A program made the position numbers and the translations under genes. A DNA stretch of 64,000 bases, taken from NCBI RefSeq assembly GCF_021401135.1, contig NZ_JACBFO010000003.1, positions 653,485 through 717,484 of the forward strand, in the 5' to 3' direction. Position 1 is the stretch's first letter. Each line of letters starts with the position of its first letter. This DNA comes from Azonexus sp. R2A61 (GTDB taxonomy: Bacteria; Pseudomonadota; Gammaproteobacteria; Burkholderiales; Rhodocyclaceae). The notes under the pieces were generated by a model. The model worked only from the letters and a program-made list of their open reading frames with translations, was not told the origin of the DNA and ran no database searches. Positions 44,801 through 52,032 of this stretch are shown piece by piece.

Positions 44801-45957
44801 GTAAAGAACACGTCATCGACATCACTCGGACGGTGTTCCAAGCCCTCGGCCGCGGCGAACGCCGGCCCAATGAGAAGATGCGGTGCCAATACCTGTATGT
44901 CAGCTCGGAGGCCGCTCGAATGGTTCATCTCGGCCTGCGGCACGCACCCGAACTGCGCAAACGGGCTTCTCCGGCGCAGCGTGCAGTCCTAGAAAGGCTG
45001 GCCTTGCATCATCGCAAGACAGGTATTTTTGCGTCAGCGGCCGAACGGGAGCGCCATCACATTGAGAGCCTGCAGAAGGCGGTGGCCTTTAGGGAGTTCA
45101 CCAGTTCGATGCCAGCTCGCTTCCGGTCTGACCCCGCAGCCCGTACGACGTGGGAGCTGCTGTTCCGCTCCACTATGTTTACAGATCCGGTCAAATACCA
45201 GGAGGAGCTGTGGGCCAGCGGAGTCTCTGAGGCTTACTTAAACGGCTGCTTTGTGGAAGTACCAGTTGGTGCCGACGTCTACACCAGGCTGTTCGCCATG
45301 GCTGGCATGTCTGATCTGGTCATTACGGATGCCGAGGACGGAACGGAAGCGTTCGATTGGGCGGGCATGGTGGCGCCCGATAGTCTGGTGTCGCGCCTCT
45401 CGGAAAGCACACACCGCCTGCTGAAGGAGTGGCGCGGTATCCGTCTGGCGGACAAGACCAAGCGTTTGCTGCCGCAGCCTTGGTTCGTGACTGAAATCAT
45501 GAAAGGCTACATCGCGGAGCTTGAGTTCGAGCAGTACGTTGGCGAGCAGTTCAACGTTTGGGCGAAGGACCTGCAGTTGGGTAGTGGCCCGGTTGAATAT
45601 GTTCAGCTTGAACAGCATCCGCTTTACGCCGAGCTCTACCAGCTCTTTGACTACTACCTGCGGCCGGCTCCGGATGTGTGGGTGGCAGTGGACTTGAAGA
45701 ATTGGACCCGGAACACCGACAGCCTCAAGAAACTGCAGTTGCAGGAGACTGCAGAGAAGAAGCACGCCAAGCTTCGTGACCTGCTACCAGAGGCCACCGT
45801 GCACACGCTATACGTAAACTTGCAGGGCGCCCACAAATTTGCAGTGACCCGCCCGCCGCAGGGCACCATTCGCTTCATGGCCATGTACGTACAGAACACC
45901 GGTGAAGCCGGGTGGATGCCCAATGCGAACCTACGCGACGCCATTCTTGGAAAATAA
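41836..45957 (+). CDS. Large SF2-type helicase with C-terminal PD-(D/E)xK-like nuclease
   Basis: About 1373 residues. Helicase-like motifs: WYTGIGKT (Walker A, 35-42), VTFVDEEED (Walker B, about 305), YLMSATGG (motif III), LVLCQTTQHV, and WTAYASASRGINF (motif V/VI region). The last 160 residues hold EFEQYVGEQF, then DVWVAVDLKNWT, a likely nuclease core with D-x-K. Family not recognised by name. The ATG at 41836 begins the conserved-looking part; the frame opens at 41734. Its stop shares an A with the next start codon, so the two form a coupled pair. Likely a DNA-processing defence enzyme acting with the 727-residue partner; function inferred. Confidence 0.75.
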   Translation: MTQKPSRTAAAIFLKGFKEPYLRSNDRPFIKLLNWYTGIGKTYNAAAFSIELFLKCDVIPVFIAPLQSLVSQFNSEIRQHEQARNYADDLERAVFEYGADIPVYRLYSIDYHVNDRTFFSACLALVRWFDRHPKVVAKMERSPKHADTEKSIRSRIQELRAKAASCEQSNFLGMSTADDTYEDTRAAYLKSARQARSLADRFVWKLIQLDVESRSADRDEDRHMQAREVAELVRRLHPLQAFLDAPGIVVSTASKAQVAHKVFAADGKGGFKQHDWENLPLFLEELNRDGSALGLLVSRCPDSARVVTFVDEEEDSYWYLFEQRKSVVNSGGRNDLNLVITEFFQYFDLKWPMAFERLERSGPRRELAYKVYNHLEDFARISKGLEDEFKLEAERTKASFILPQRRVELLRTKLFELSPIAANHFTDEELLQVLTQLHERNDAHADFKRFRQKARVLQRIRSYVQDIRQPGQGTDYDVFVNLHDLVVNKKFFTMSRSTYGEVLDQPGQTFFTESASVMDTEFLRQVQLMKDTAHQTIRLLYHDGNIPEGAYSLYDYLRLVIFMARVLAVTSGEDAIEMSKVDQERYPSLDKFRSDVRRLFDGKTASEGLETEVSDKELLTDSFLFEHTKSVVTLEESRNQAEEYNKEADICLTLTITSLRATPEEDIVRALGRTNGVYLMSATGGLDSASSGAFNTKHLRRYLEERGGHFSEMGDDELEVVGAQALEFLKKRERKVVILDDEDPAPTFETSTAFKGLYQLFDDARPKKGESGYGPLNRHKRHELQGLVASLDKLMATSIRSGLVLCQTTQHVKKCLIRLANSSLGLVTQKDTTGDYFVVKPRAVPTYHEFGEAEEVHIVLYSAERFRKKDRTKTGATEEDDDKGQFNKELEDALDISRKKVLLWTAYASASRGINFLTKQHGTERDFELFCLLNDPYYTRHTRPGSSGFSMEMFQSFAQVLRDDVPEWAAMSKGDLLFEYSRNRWKRLRKEHVIDITRTVFQALGRGERRPNEKMRCQYLYVSSEAARMVHLGLRHAPELRKRASPAQRAVLERLALHHRKTGIFASAAERERHHIESLQKAVAFREFTSSMPARFRSDPAARTTWELLFRSTMFTDPVKYQEELWASGVSEAYLNGCFVEVPVGADVYTRLFAMAGMSDLVITDAEDGTEAFDWAGMVAPDSLVSRLSESTHRLLKEWRGIRLADKTKRLLPQPWFVTEIMKGYIAELEFEQYVGEQFNVWAKDLQLGSGPVEYVQLEQHPLYAELYQLFDYYLRPAPDVWVAVDLKNWTRNTDSLKKLQLQETAEKKHAKLRDLLPEATVHTLYVNLQGAHKFAVTRPPQGTIRFMAMYVQNTGEAGWMPNANLRDAILGK

Positions 45958-48140
45958 TGTCAATCCAAACACTTGACCCCCAGGTCACAGCGCATGCGCG
46001 GCTGAACGCGCTCAGATTCAATTGCTCGGTGGCAGAGGCAGCGCAGCATCTGGCTCAGTGGCAGGCTGGCCAGGGTAGTCTGCTTGTGCCCATCCCTGTG
46101 GCGATGCCCAAGGGGGAAGAAGGGGCTTCTCGCGGCGCGGGGATTTTCCGGGAAAGAGCCAAGCTTGTGCGAGCCGAAATCGCCAAGGCGCTTGACCTAG
46201 ACGGAGAGGCTGCTTCGAAATTGTCGTTTACGATGGCCGGCAAAGATGCTTGGTACCTCGGCCCACGCCCGAAGCTTGATGTTCCGTCGATGCTGGCCGC
46301 GGTGGCCGCGCAGCCGGCCAAGTTCATTGAGCTCATGCTGATGAAGGAGTTGATCGAATCCGCGGCCTTCGAGGAGGACACGTTCATTCGAGGCGGCTTT
46401 GGGCCAAGTGTGTACCTGGGTAGCGTCAGCCAAGCATCGAAGAAGTACCTCCAGTTAGCGGAAGCCGAGTTCGAGGTTAACATGAAGCACGGCCTCGTGC
46501 TATGTGACGTCAAGTCAAAACGGTTTGCTCGCAAGGCTTCAGCGGACTCCGAGACTGCCGCGGCAACGCGTCTCGCCTCGGCAGGCGAAGGCTACCTTAT
46601 AGGGGTGACCCGCATTGTCCCGGACGATTTTTTCGAGGTTGACGCACGTAAGAACCCGATGGAGGGCCTGAGCCTCGACCGCGAGAAAATCAGGCGCACC
46701 CGGCTGTACTACCTCAACGTGCTCACAGAATTCGCAGCTCGCTTGTTCGTCAGGGCAGGTATTGATTTCGCATGCCAAACCTTCGTTGCGACTCACTACG
46801 TAGACAACGCGTACATTCCCCTCGAGCCGCTGGCGAACCTGCAGCGTCCCTTGGTCGTGGTGAATACCACGGCGGAAGCAATGGAACACGATGCCATCGC
46901 TCCATTGGCGAGGTTCCCAGAGTACTTGCCTGGCTATCACGTTGCGGGCAACAAGAAGACGCATTTTCTGGCCCCAGATCTGCGGGTTGCGGATAACGTA
47001 CCCGTTCAACTCGATGGTGACGTGAATTACCTTTTCCTGAACGGTGAAGGCGATGAGGAGTCTGGGAGCATCCGCCTGGCTAAGGGTGTCCCGGGCAGCG
47101 ACAAGCAGCCGGTACGGCCTGAGGTTGCATACACTGCACTGGCCAAGGGTGAGGGTAGGGCGGACCCATACACGGAAGCGAAGTTTCACAACCTGCTCGC
47201 CAAAGCGATTTTCCAAGTAGCCACACAGGGCCTCAACTACGGCCCCAGAGCCCTTGCAGCGCTCCGACCGGGCAAGGCGAAGGACTCTGACGCCCGGCAA
47301 CTACAGGAAGCTCTCAAGCGATGCTTCGTGGAACTCTCGCTCAAAGAGGTACTGCTGGGCAAAAAGCCAATTATGGCCCCAGCGATGCCTGACCTTGTCC
47401 CTCGGCAACTGACACTTATCGCAACTAGGCGCATCAAGCAGCCAGGCCGCCAGGCACCTGAACAGATGGTAGCGGCTGTCGACGTAATGGTCGAGGGTGG
47501 TACGCTATCCGTAATACAGACTCGCCGCACCCCGTGGGGGAAGCCCAGCGCTTTGCTGGAGTTCGTCGCAGAGTTTCCCTTCCTGCAAGAGAACGGCAAA
47601 AGTTGGATTCGGGACGGGCAGTTCTGGGTCATTGATGCCAAGAAGGGCGACAGGTTGACCGTCTGGGCCGGCACGTTCGTCCCCAAAATTATCCTCAATG
47701 ACGCGTATTCAGGCATCGAAGCAGCCATCGCTGCACAGGACAACCTCCAAGCTGCACAGAAAGAGGAGGGCGGCGAGGGCCGGCTTCTTTCCAAGAGCCG
47801 CGACTTCAACTTATTACCGTATTACATCTCGATGTTCAAACCGGAGCACTCGAAGCACGGCGAGCGCATTGGGCTGAAGATGCCTGTGCAGGACTGTGGT
47901 TCGTGGGTACGGCTATTTGTACCGCCGGAAGGCGGTATGAATGGCTCCGGAGACGCGCTTTCCGGCATGCGAGACGTAATGCACTATGCCGCCGACGGTA
48001 CTGTCAGCAAGGACGGTCTGCTGAGTCTGCCTCTCGTGCAGTTGTACTTGCACACCATGACCAATGGTGTGCTTGTTGGGGGAGACAATTCAAAGATGAG
48101 TGTCCTTGAGAAGCTTGCGCGTTTAGCCTTGGAGAACTGA
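45957..48140 (+). CDS. Unrecognised partner of the helicase-nuclease
   Basis: About 727 residues, soluble, no family recognised. The middle has VRAGIDFACQTFVATHYVD and IPLEPLANLQRPLVVVNTT, which looks like an ordered alpha/beta domain. The C terminus has LPYYISMFKPEHSKHGERIGLKMP, LSGMRDVMHY, and PLVQLYLHTMTNGVLVGGDNS. The ATG at 45957 overlaps the stop of the helicase gene by one base (TAATG), so the two are translated together and probably form one system. A hairpin at 48153 closes the unit. An Argonaute-like role was considered but no PIWI catalytic pattern is visible. Confidence 0.7.
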   Translation: MSIQTLDPQVTAHARLNALRFNCSVAEAAQHLAQWQAGQGSLLVPIPVAMPKGEEGASRGAGIFRERAKLVRAEIAKALDLDGEAASKLSFTMAGKDAWYLGPRPKLDVPSMLAAVAAQPAKFIELMLMKELIESAAFEEDTFIRGGFGPSVYLGSVSQASKKYLQLAEAEFEVNMKHGLVLCDVKSKRFARKASADSETAAATRLASAGEGYLIGVTRIVPDDFFEVDARKNPMEGLSLDREKIRRTRLYYLNVLTEFAARLFVRAGIDFACQTFVATHYVDNAYIPLEPLANLQRPLVVVNTTAEAMEHDAIAPLARFPEYLPGYHVAGNKKTHFLAPDLRVADNVPVQLDGDVNYLFLNGEGDEESGSIRLAKGVPGSDKQPVRPEVAYTALAKGEGRADPYTEAKFHNLLAKAIFQVATQGLNYGPRALAALRPGKAKDSDARQLQEALKRCFVELSLKEVLLGKKPIMAPAMPDLVPRQLTLIATRRIKQPGRQAPEQMVAAVDVMVEGGTLSVIQTRRTPWGKPSALLEFVAEFPFLQENGKSWIRDGQFWVIDAKKGDRLTVWAGTFVPKIILNDAYSGIEAAIAAQDNLQAAQKEEGGEGRLLSKSRDFNLLPYYISMFKPEHSKHGERIGLKMPVQDCGSWVRLFVPPEGGMNGSGDALSGMRDVMHYAADGTVSKDGLLSLPLVQLYLHTMTNGVLVGGDNSKMSVLEKLARLALEN

Positions 48141-48152
48141 TCCTCTTTGGCA

Positions 48153-48173
48153 ATTTGGGCTGGTTGCCCAAAT
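48153..48173 (+). terminator. Hairpin closing the helicase-nuclease pair
   Basis: ATTTGGGC (48153-48160), loop TGGTT, GCCCAAAT (48166-48173). Perfect 8-base stem 12 bases past the stop, but no T run, so termination may be partial. It suggests the TerB operon downstream is a separate unit. Confidence 0.45.
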
Positions 48174-48352
48174 AGTTCAAGGCGACTCAATTCTAGCCTT
48201 CGGCTTTGCAGGAGGACGCCAACTAAAGCGCCTCACCCTTGCTATGGTCAAAATCCACAGCCATGGAAAATATGTCGTTGCCTAGCCATGCCAAGCGACT
48301 TACGATCATGCCTGTGTGGTAATGACGAATCAGAGGGGAGCACAAGCGCATC

Positions 48353-50740
48353 GTGGCGAAGAAGAATTCAGCAGGGCGTGGATTGATTGTTGGTGCGGCC
48401 CTCATCATCGGGCTCCTGGCCTCAGTCCCCAAAGAGATCTGGATTGGCCTCATCGTCTTGGCGATTGTCGTCTGGATCGTCCTGAAATTCACGAAAACCA
48501 AGGACACCGCCGCTCTGCCTAAGCCAGCGCCGGTTCAAGCCAGGACAACCACGCCTGCACGATCTGTTGTACCTCAAGCCGGGGCTTCCACCAATAGCGC
48601 CAAGCAATCCGAGGTATTTGTCACTGTTAGCGTTACAAGAACGCCTGGCAGCGATGAATACCGAATCCCGACGCCGCTGGCCGGCGCTCAGGCAAAAGCG
48701 CGCTGGATCCCCGCCGGGGAAGCCGTCACCGTCGCCGGAGTCACTGTTCCGGGGGGAATGATCTATGTCGGCACCGGCCTGAAGTCGGGATACTACGATG
48801 TCGATCCTGCCCTAATCAACCCGAACCTCAAGGTTTCCACCGCTGATGTCGATATCAGCCTGGCGCTGACCGATTACTGGCCAAGCTACTCGAGCATTTC
48901 GTCGGATGCCCGAAAGGGCTATCTGCAGTGGCATTCCAGCGACCGCAAGGCGCCGCAGGCCAACATCGGCTACGTCTTTCTATTCTTCTACGGATTGGAA
49001 CGCCGAGTTCTCCTGGAGGCGCCGACGGAACCTGTCGCTAAGGCGGACATTCCAGTCGTTGCGACCGAGGTGCAGCGGTTGCTGGATCTCTACGGCAGCA
49101 ATTACTCATTCCGGAACTACGCGAGCGAATTCCTAAGCTATATCGCTTTGGACGGAGTCAGCGAGAAGTCCTATCTCCGGCCACCGCCGGTCATCACGGA
49201 ATACTCCTTTGTCCTCCCCTTATCGCTACGCGTCGGCCTCGGACAGCTGGCGGTGGACCAGAAGCCGGTACCTGCTGATTGGGCTCTGGCATGGGCACTG
49301 GCCGATCCGAACATCTCGCGTCGTACGGCTGTAACCCGCTGCGCGGATCTGTTCGCCAGCTTGTTCAAGCAGAAGTATGCCGAGGTCCATGGCGAGGGCT
49401 TCATCCTCAAGGTCAATCGTACCAAGCTCAAGGTCGGCTACACACCAGCCTCGGCAGGACTCCGCTCCTTCGATTTCACCCGCACGATCGGGGATCTGCC
49501 CGACGTGTCGGCGGTGAAGACGCCGGTCGCCAAATTGCAGGAGTTGGTCAACGAATGCACGAGCGCGCTCGATCCCTACAGCCGGTATATCGGCCGCCAT
49601 CCCGACAAGGCGCAAGCGCTGGAGGGACTCCTGCAACTACCGGCCGAGCTCTGGCCGGCGCCCGTACGGGCGGAGCTCGATGACCTCAAAAAACGCGTTG
49701 GAGATGGCATGATTCTCGTAAGCTTCGGCGAACTGTCCGGACGCCTGAAAAGCGCGGGTGGCTTGACGCGCGACAAGGTGCTGGGCCTCGCCCGGGCCCT
49801 GGAAAGCCTCCACCTCGGCCTGGAACCCGACGTCTTGGCGGGCGCCAAGACGCCGAAGGCGGAGGATAAAATTGCCCTGTTTGCCACCCATCCGGAGGAT
49901 GGGGCAATACGTGCGGGGCCGGCCTATTCAGCGGCTGCGTTGACGCTCGACCTTGCCTGCGTTGCGGCGCTGGCTGATGGCGAGGCGTCGGCCCATGAAC
50001 TGCTGCACATTACGAAACAGGTGGATTCCTGGACACATTTGAGCGAAGCCCACCGGAAGCGCCTCAAGGCCCATCTGCGGCTCGGAGTCGACCAGCCGGC
50101 CACCCTGGCGTCTCTCAAGAAAAAACTGGAGCCTTTGCCGGCGGATGCCAAGCGCTCGATCGTCCGCTTCTTGGCGCATCTCACCCAGGCCGACGGCAAG
50201 GTCACTCCCGAGGAGGTGAAGTTCCTCGAGCGGGTCTACAAAATGCTGGGGATCGAAGCCCAACAGGTTTATTCAGACCTGCATGTCCAAGCTGCGACCG
50301 GGGCGTCCGTGGCTGCTCCAGCCATTGGCGCCTCTGTCGCACCGGCCGAGCCCTCTGGTTTTACTCTCGACGTCGAGCGCATTGCCCAGCTACAGAAGGA
50401 AACCGAGGCGGTGTCCGCGCTGCTGGCGAATGTCTTTGCGGAGGAAGCACCCGCCGAAGCGGCCATCGACGAGGCTACGTTGGCCGAAGAGGTACCGGAG
50501 GTGACGGCCGGGATATTGGGCCTGGATCACGATCATTCCGCCTTCCTGCGTCAATTGATTGGTCGGCACGCTTGGCCGCGGGACGAGTTGGCCGACATGG
50601 CGGCTGACATGGAATTGATGCTGGACGGTGCGCTGGAACACATCAACGAGGCCATTCTGGATTCGTTCGACGCGCCGCTTGCCGAAGGCGACGACCCCAT
50701 CGAAATCAACCAAGAGCTTCTGGAGAAACTTCCCCTATGA
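48353..50740 (+). CDS. TerB-N/TerB/TerB-C domain protein
   Basis: 795 residues. Two N-terminal membrane helices (about 9-25 and 29-46) anchor it. A TerB-N domain follows (about 100-215, RWIPAGEAVTVAGVTVPGG, DYWPSYSSISSDARKGYLQWH), then a TerB domain (about 520-640, LACVAALADGEAS and HLTQADGKVTPEEVKFLERVY, acidic metal-binding type) and a TerB-C segment (about 725-795). TerB-N/-C proteins are known to travel with ATPases and helicases in phage-defence-like operons. GTG start; AGGGGAG lies rather far upstream (about 14 bases). The stop overlaps the next gene (ATGA). Confidence 0.8.
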   Translation: MAKKNSAGRGLIVGAALIIGLLASVPKEIWIGLIVLAIVVWIVLKFTKTKDTAALPKPAPVQARTTTPARSVVPQAGASTNSAKQSEVFVTVSVTRTPGSDEYRIPTPLAGAQAKARWIPAGEAVTVAGVTVPGGMIYVGTGLKSGYYDVDPALINPNLKVSTADVDISLALTDYWPSYSSISSDARKGYLQWHSSDRKAPQANIGYVFLFFYGLERRVLLEAPTEPVAKADIPVVATEVQRLLDLYGSNYSFRNYASEFLSYIALDGVSEKSYLRPPPVITEYSFVLPLSLRVGLGQLAVDQKPVPADWALAWALADPNISRRTAVTRCADLFASLFKQKYAEVHGEGFILKVNRTKLKVGYTPASAGLRSFDFTRTIGDLPDVSAVKTPVAKLQELVNECTSALDPYSRYIGRHPDKAQALEGLLQLPAELWPAPVRAELDDLKKRVGDGMILVSFGELSGRLKSAGGLTRDKVLGLARALESLHLGLEPDVLAGAKTPKAEDKIALFATHPEDGAIRAGPAYSAAALTLDLACVAALADGEASAHELLHITKQVDSWTHLSEAHRKRLKAHLRLGVDQPATLASLKKKLEPLPADAKRSIVRFLAHLTQADGKVTPEEVKFLERVYKMLGIEAQQVYSDLHVQAATGASVAAPAIGASVAPAEPSGFTLDVERIAQLQKETEAVSALLANVFAEEAPAEAAIDEATLAEEVPEVTAGILGLDHDHSAFLRQLIGRHAWPRDELADMAADMELMLDGALEHINEAILDSFDAPLAEGDDPIEINQELLEKLPL

Positions 50741-52032
50741 GCACTATCCGCGCCAAAGACCGTGATGCCGTTATCCAATCCCTGCGAGCCGGCGTCGTGC
50801 CGCGCACGGGCCAGCACCTGATCCAGGTCGGCCGCGTCAAGGAGTTGGAAGCGCTGATGAAGGACGTCGAGCGCATCGCCGACAGCGGCTCTGGCTTTCG
50901 GGTCGTCATCGGCGAGTATGGCTCCGGCAAGACTTTCTTCCTGAACCTCGTTCGCGCCATTGCGCTAGAGAAGAAGCTGGTCACCATGCACGCGGATCTC
51001 AATCCAGACCGGCGCCTGCACGCGACCGGTGGCCAGGCGCGCTCGCTCTACGCCGAGCTCGCCAAGAACCTCGCCAGCCGCACCAAACCCGAGGGCGGTG
51101 CGCTGGCCGGCATCGTCGAAAAGTTCGTGGCGCAGGCGAAATCGGAGGCCAAGGCGAGCGGCATCACCACCGAGGAAGCGATCCGGCAACGACTCGACCA
51201 CCTGACAGAAATGGTCAATGGCTACGACTTTGCCGAAGTCATTGCCGCCTACTGCCGAGGCTTCGAAGAGGGTAACGAGCAGCTCAAAGCCGATGCCATT
51301 CGCTGGCTGCGCGGTGAGTTCACCACCAAGACCGATGCCCGGGCGGCCTTGGGCGTGCGGACCATCATCGACGACGCTTCTTTCTACGACCAGCTGAAGC
51401 TGCTGGCGCGGTTTGTCCGCCTGGCAGGCTACAGTGGCCTGATGGTCTGCCTTGATGAGTTGGTCAATCTCTACAAGCTCTCCAACACGCAGGCCCGAAA
51501 CTCCAACTACGAGCAGATCCTGCGCATCCTGAACGATTCCCTACAGGGCTCGGCCGAGGGCTTGGGATTCGTGCTGGGCGGAACCCCCGAGTTCCTCATG
51601 GACACGCGGCGCGGGCTCTACAGCTATGCCGCACTGCAGTCCCGCTTGGCGGAGAACACCTTCGCCAAGGCAGGCATGGTCGACTACTCCGGGCCGGTGA
51701 TGCGCTTGGCCAGTCTCACCCCGGAGGATTTCTTCGTCCTGCTGCAGAAGCTGAGGCATGTCTATGCGTCGGGTGAAGCCGCTCAATATCTCCTCCCGGA
51801 TCCCGCCATTCCCGCCTTCATGGAGCATTGCGCCAAGCGGTTGGGCGATGCCTATTTCAGGACGCCGCGGACCACGATTACGGCCTTCATTAACCTGTTA
51901 GCCGTGCTTGAGCAGAACCCCGGCTCCGATTGGAAGGAACTCATCGGGGTCACCGAGGTGGTCGCCGACAGTGGCGGTGCAGCCGATGTGGCAGTCGAGA
52001 ATGACGACGAGTTCGCCAGCTTCCAGCTCTGA
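50737..52032 (+). CDS. BrxD-like ATP-binding protein (DUF2791)
   Basis: 431 residues. P-loop ATPase with Walker A VVIGEYGSGKTFF (about 57-69) and Walker B GLMVCLDELVNLYKL (about 228), as in BrxD proteins of type 2 BREX. Overlaps the TerB gene (ATGA) and the helicase gene (32 bases), so all three are coupled. BREX hallmark genes (pglZ, pglX, brxC) are absent, so this is a BREX-related sub-module rather than BREX. Likely the regulatory or loader ATPase for the helicase. Confidence 0.82.
   Translation: MSTIRAKDRDAVIQSLRAGVVPRTGQHLIQVGRVKELEALMKDVERIADSGSGFRVVIGEYGSGKTFFLNLVRAIALEKKLVTMHADLNPDRRLHATGGQARSLYAELAKNLASRTKPEGGALAGIVEKFVAQAKSEAKASGITTEEAIRQRLDHLTEMVNGYDFAEVIAAYCRGFEEGNEQLKADAIRWLRGEFTTKTDARAALGVRTIIDDASFYDQLKLLARFVRLAGYSGLMVCLDELVNLYKLSNTQARNSNYEQILRILNDSLQGSAEGLGFVLGGTPEFLMDTRRGLYSYAALQSRLAENTFAKAGMVDYSGPVMRLASLTPEDFFVLLQKLRHVYASGEAAQYLLPDPAIPAFMEHCAKRLGDAYFRTPRTTITAFINLLAVLEQNPGSDWKELIGVTEVVADSGGAADVAVENDDEFASFQL

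Noticed and set aside
45955..45964. TAATGTCAAT as a sixth boundary motif
   Set aside because: It is the overlapping stop/start of two coupled genes and matches only nine bases, with no G-rich right half.
45957..48140. Argonaute/pPIWI-RE identity for the 727-residue protein
   Set aside because: Partner context (helicase plus nuclease) is suggestive, but no PIWI catalytic or R/E signature could be seen.
48353..50740. Tellurite resistance gene
   Set aside because: Only the TerB-type domains are present with no TerC, TerD or TerA neighbours. The TerB-N/-C layout belongs to a different group of systems.
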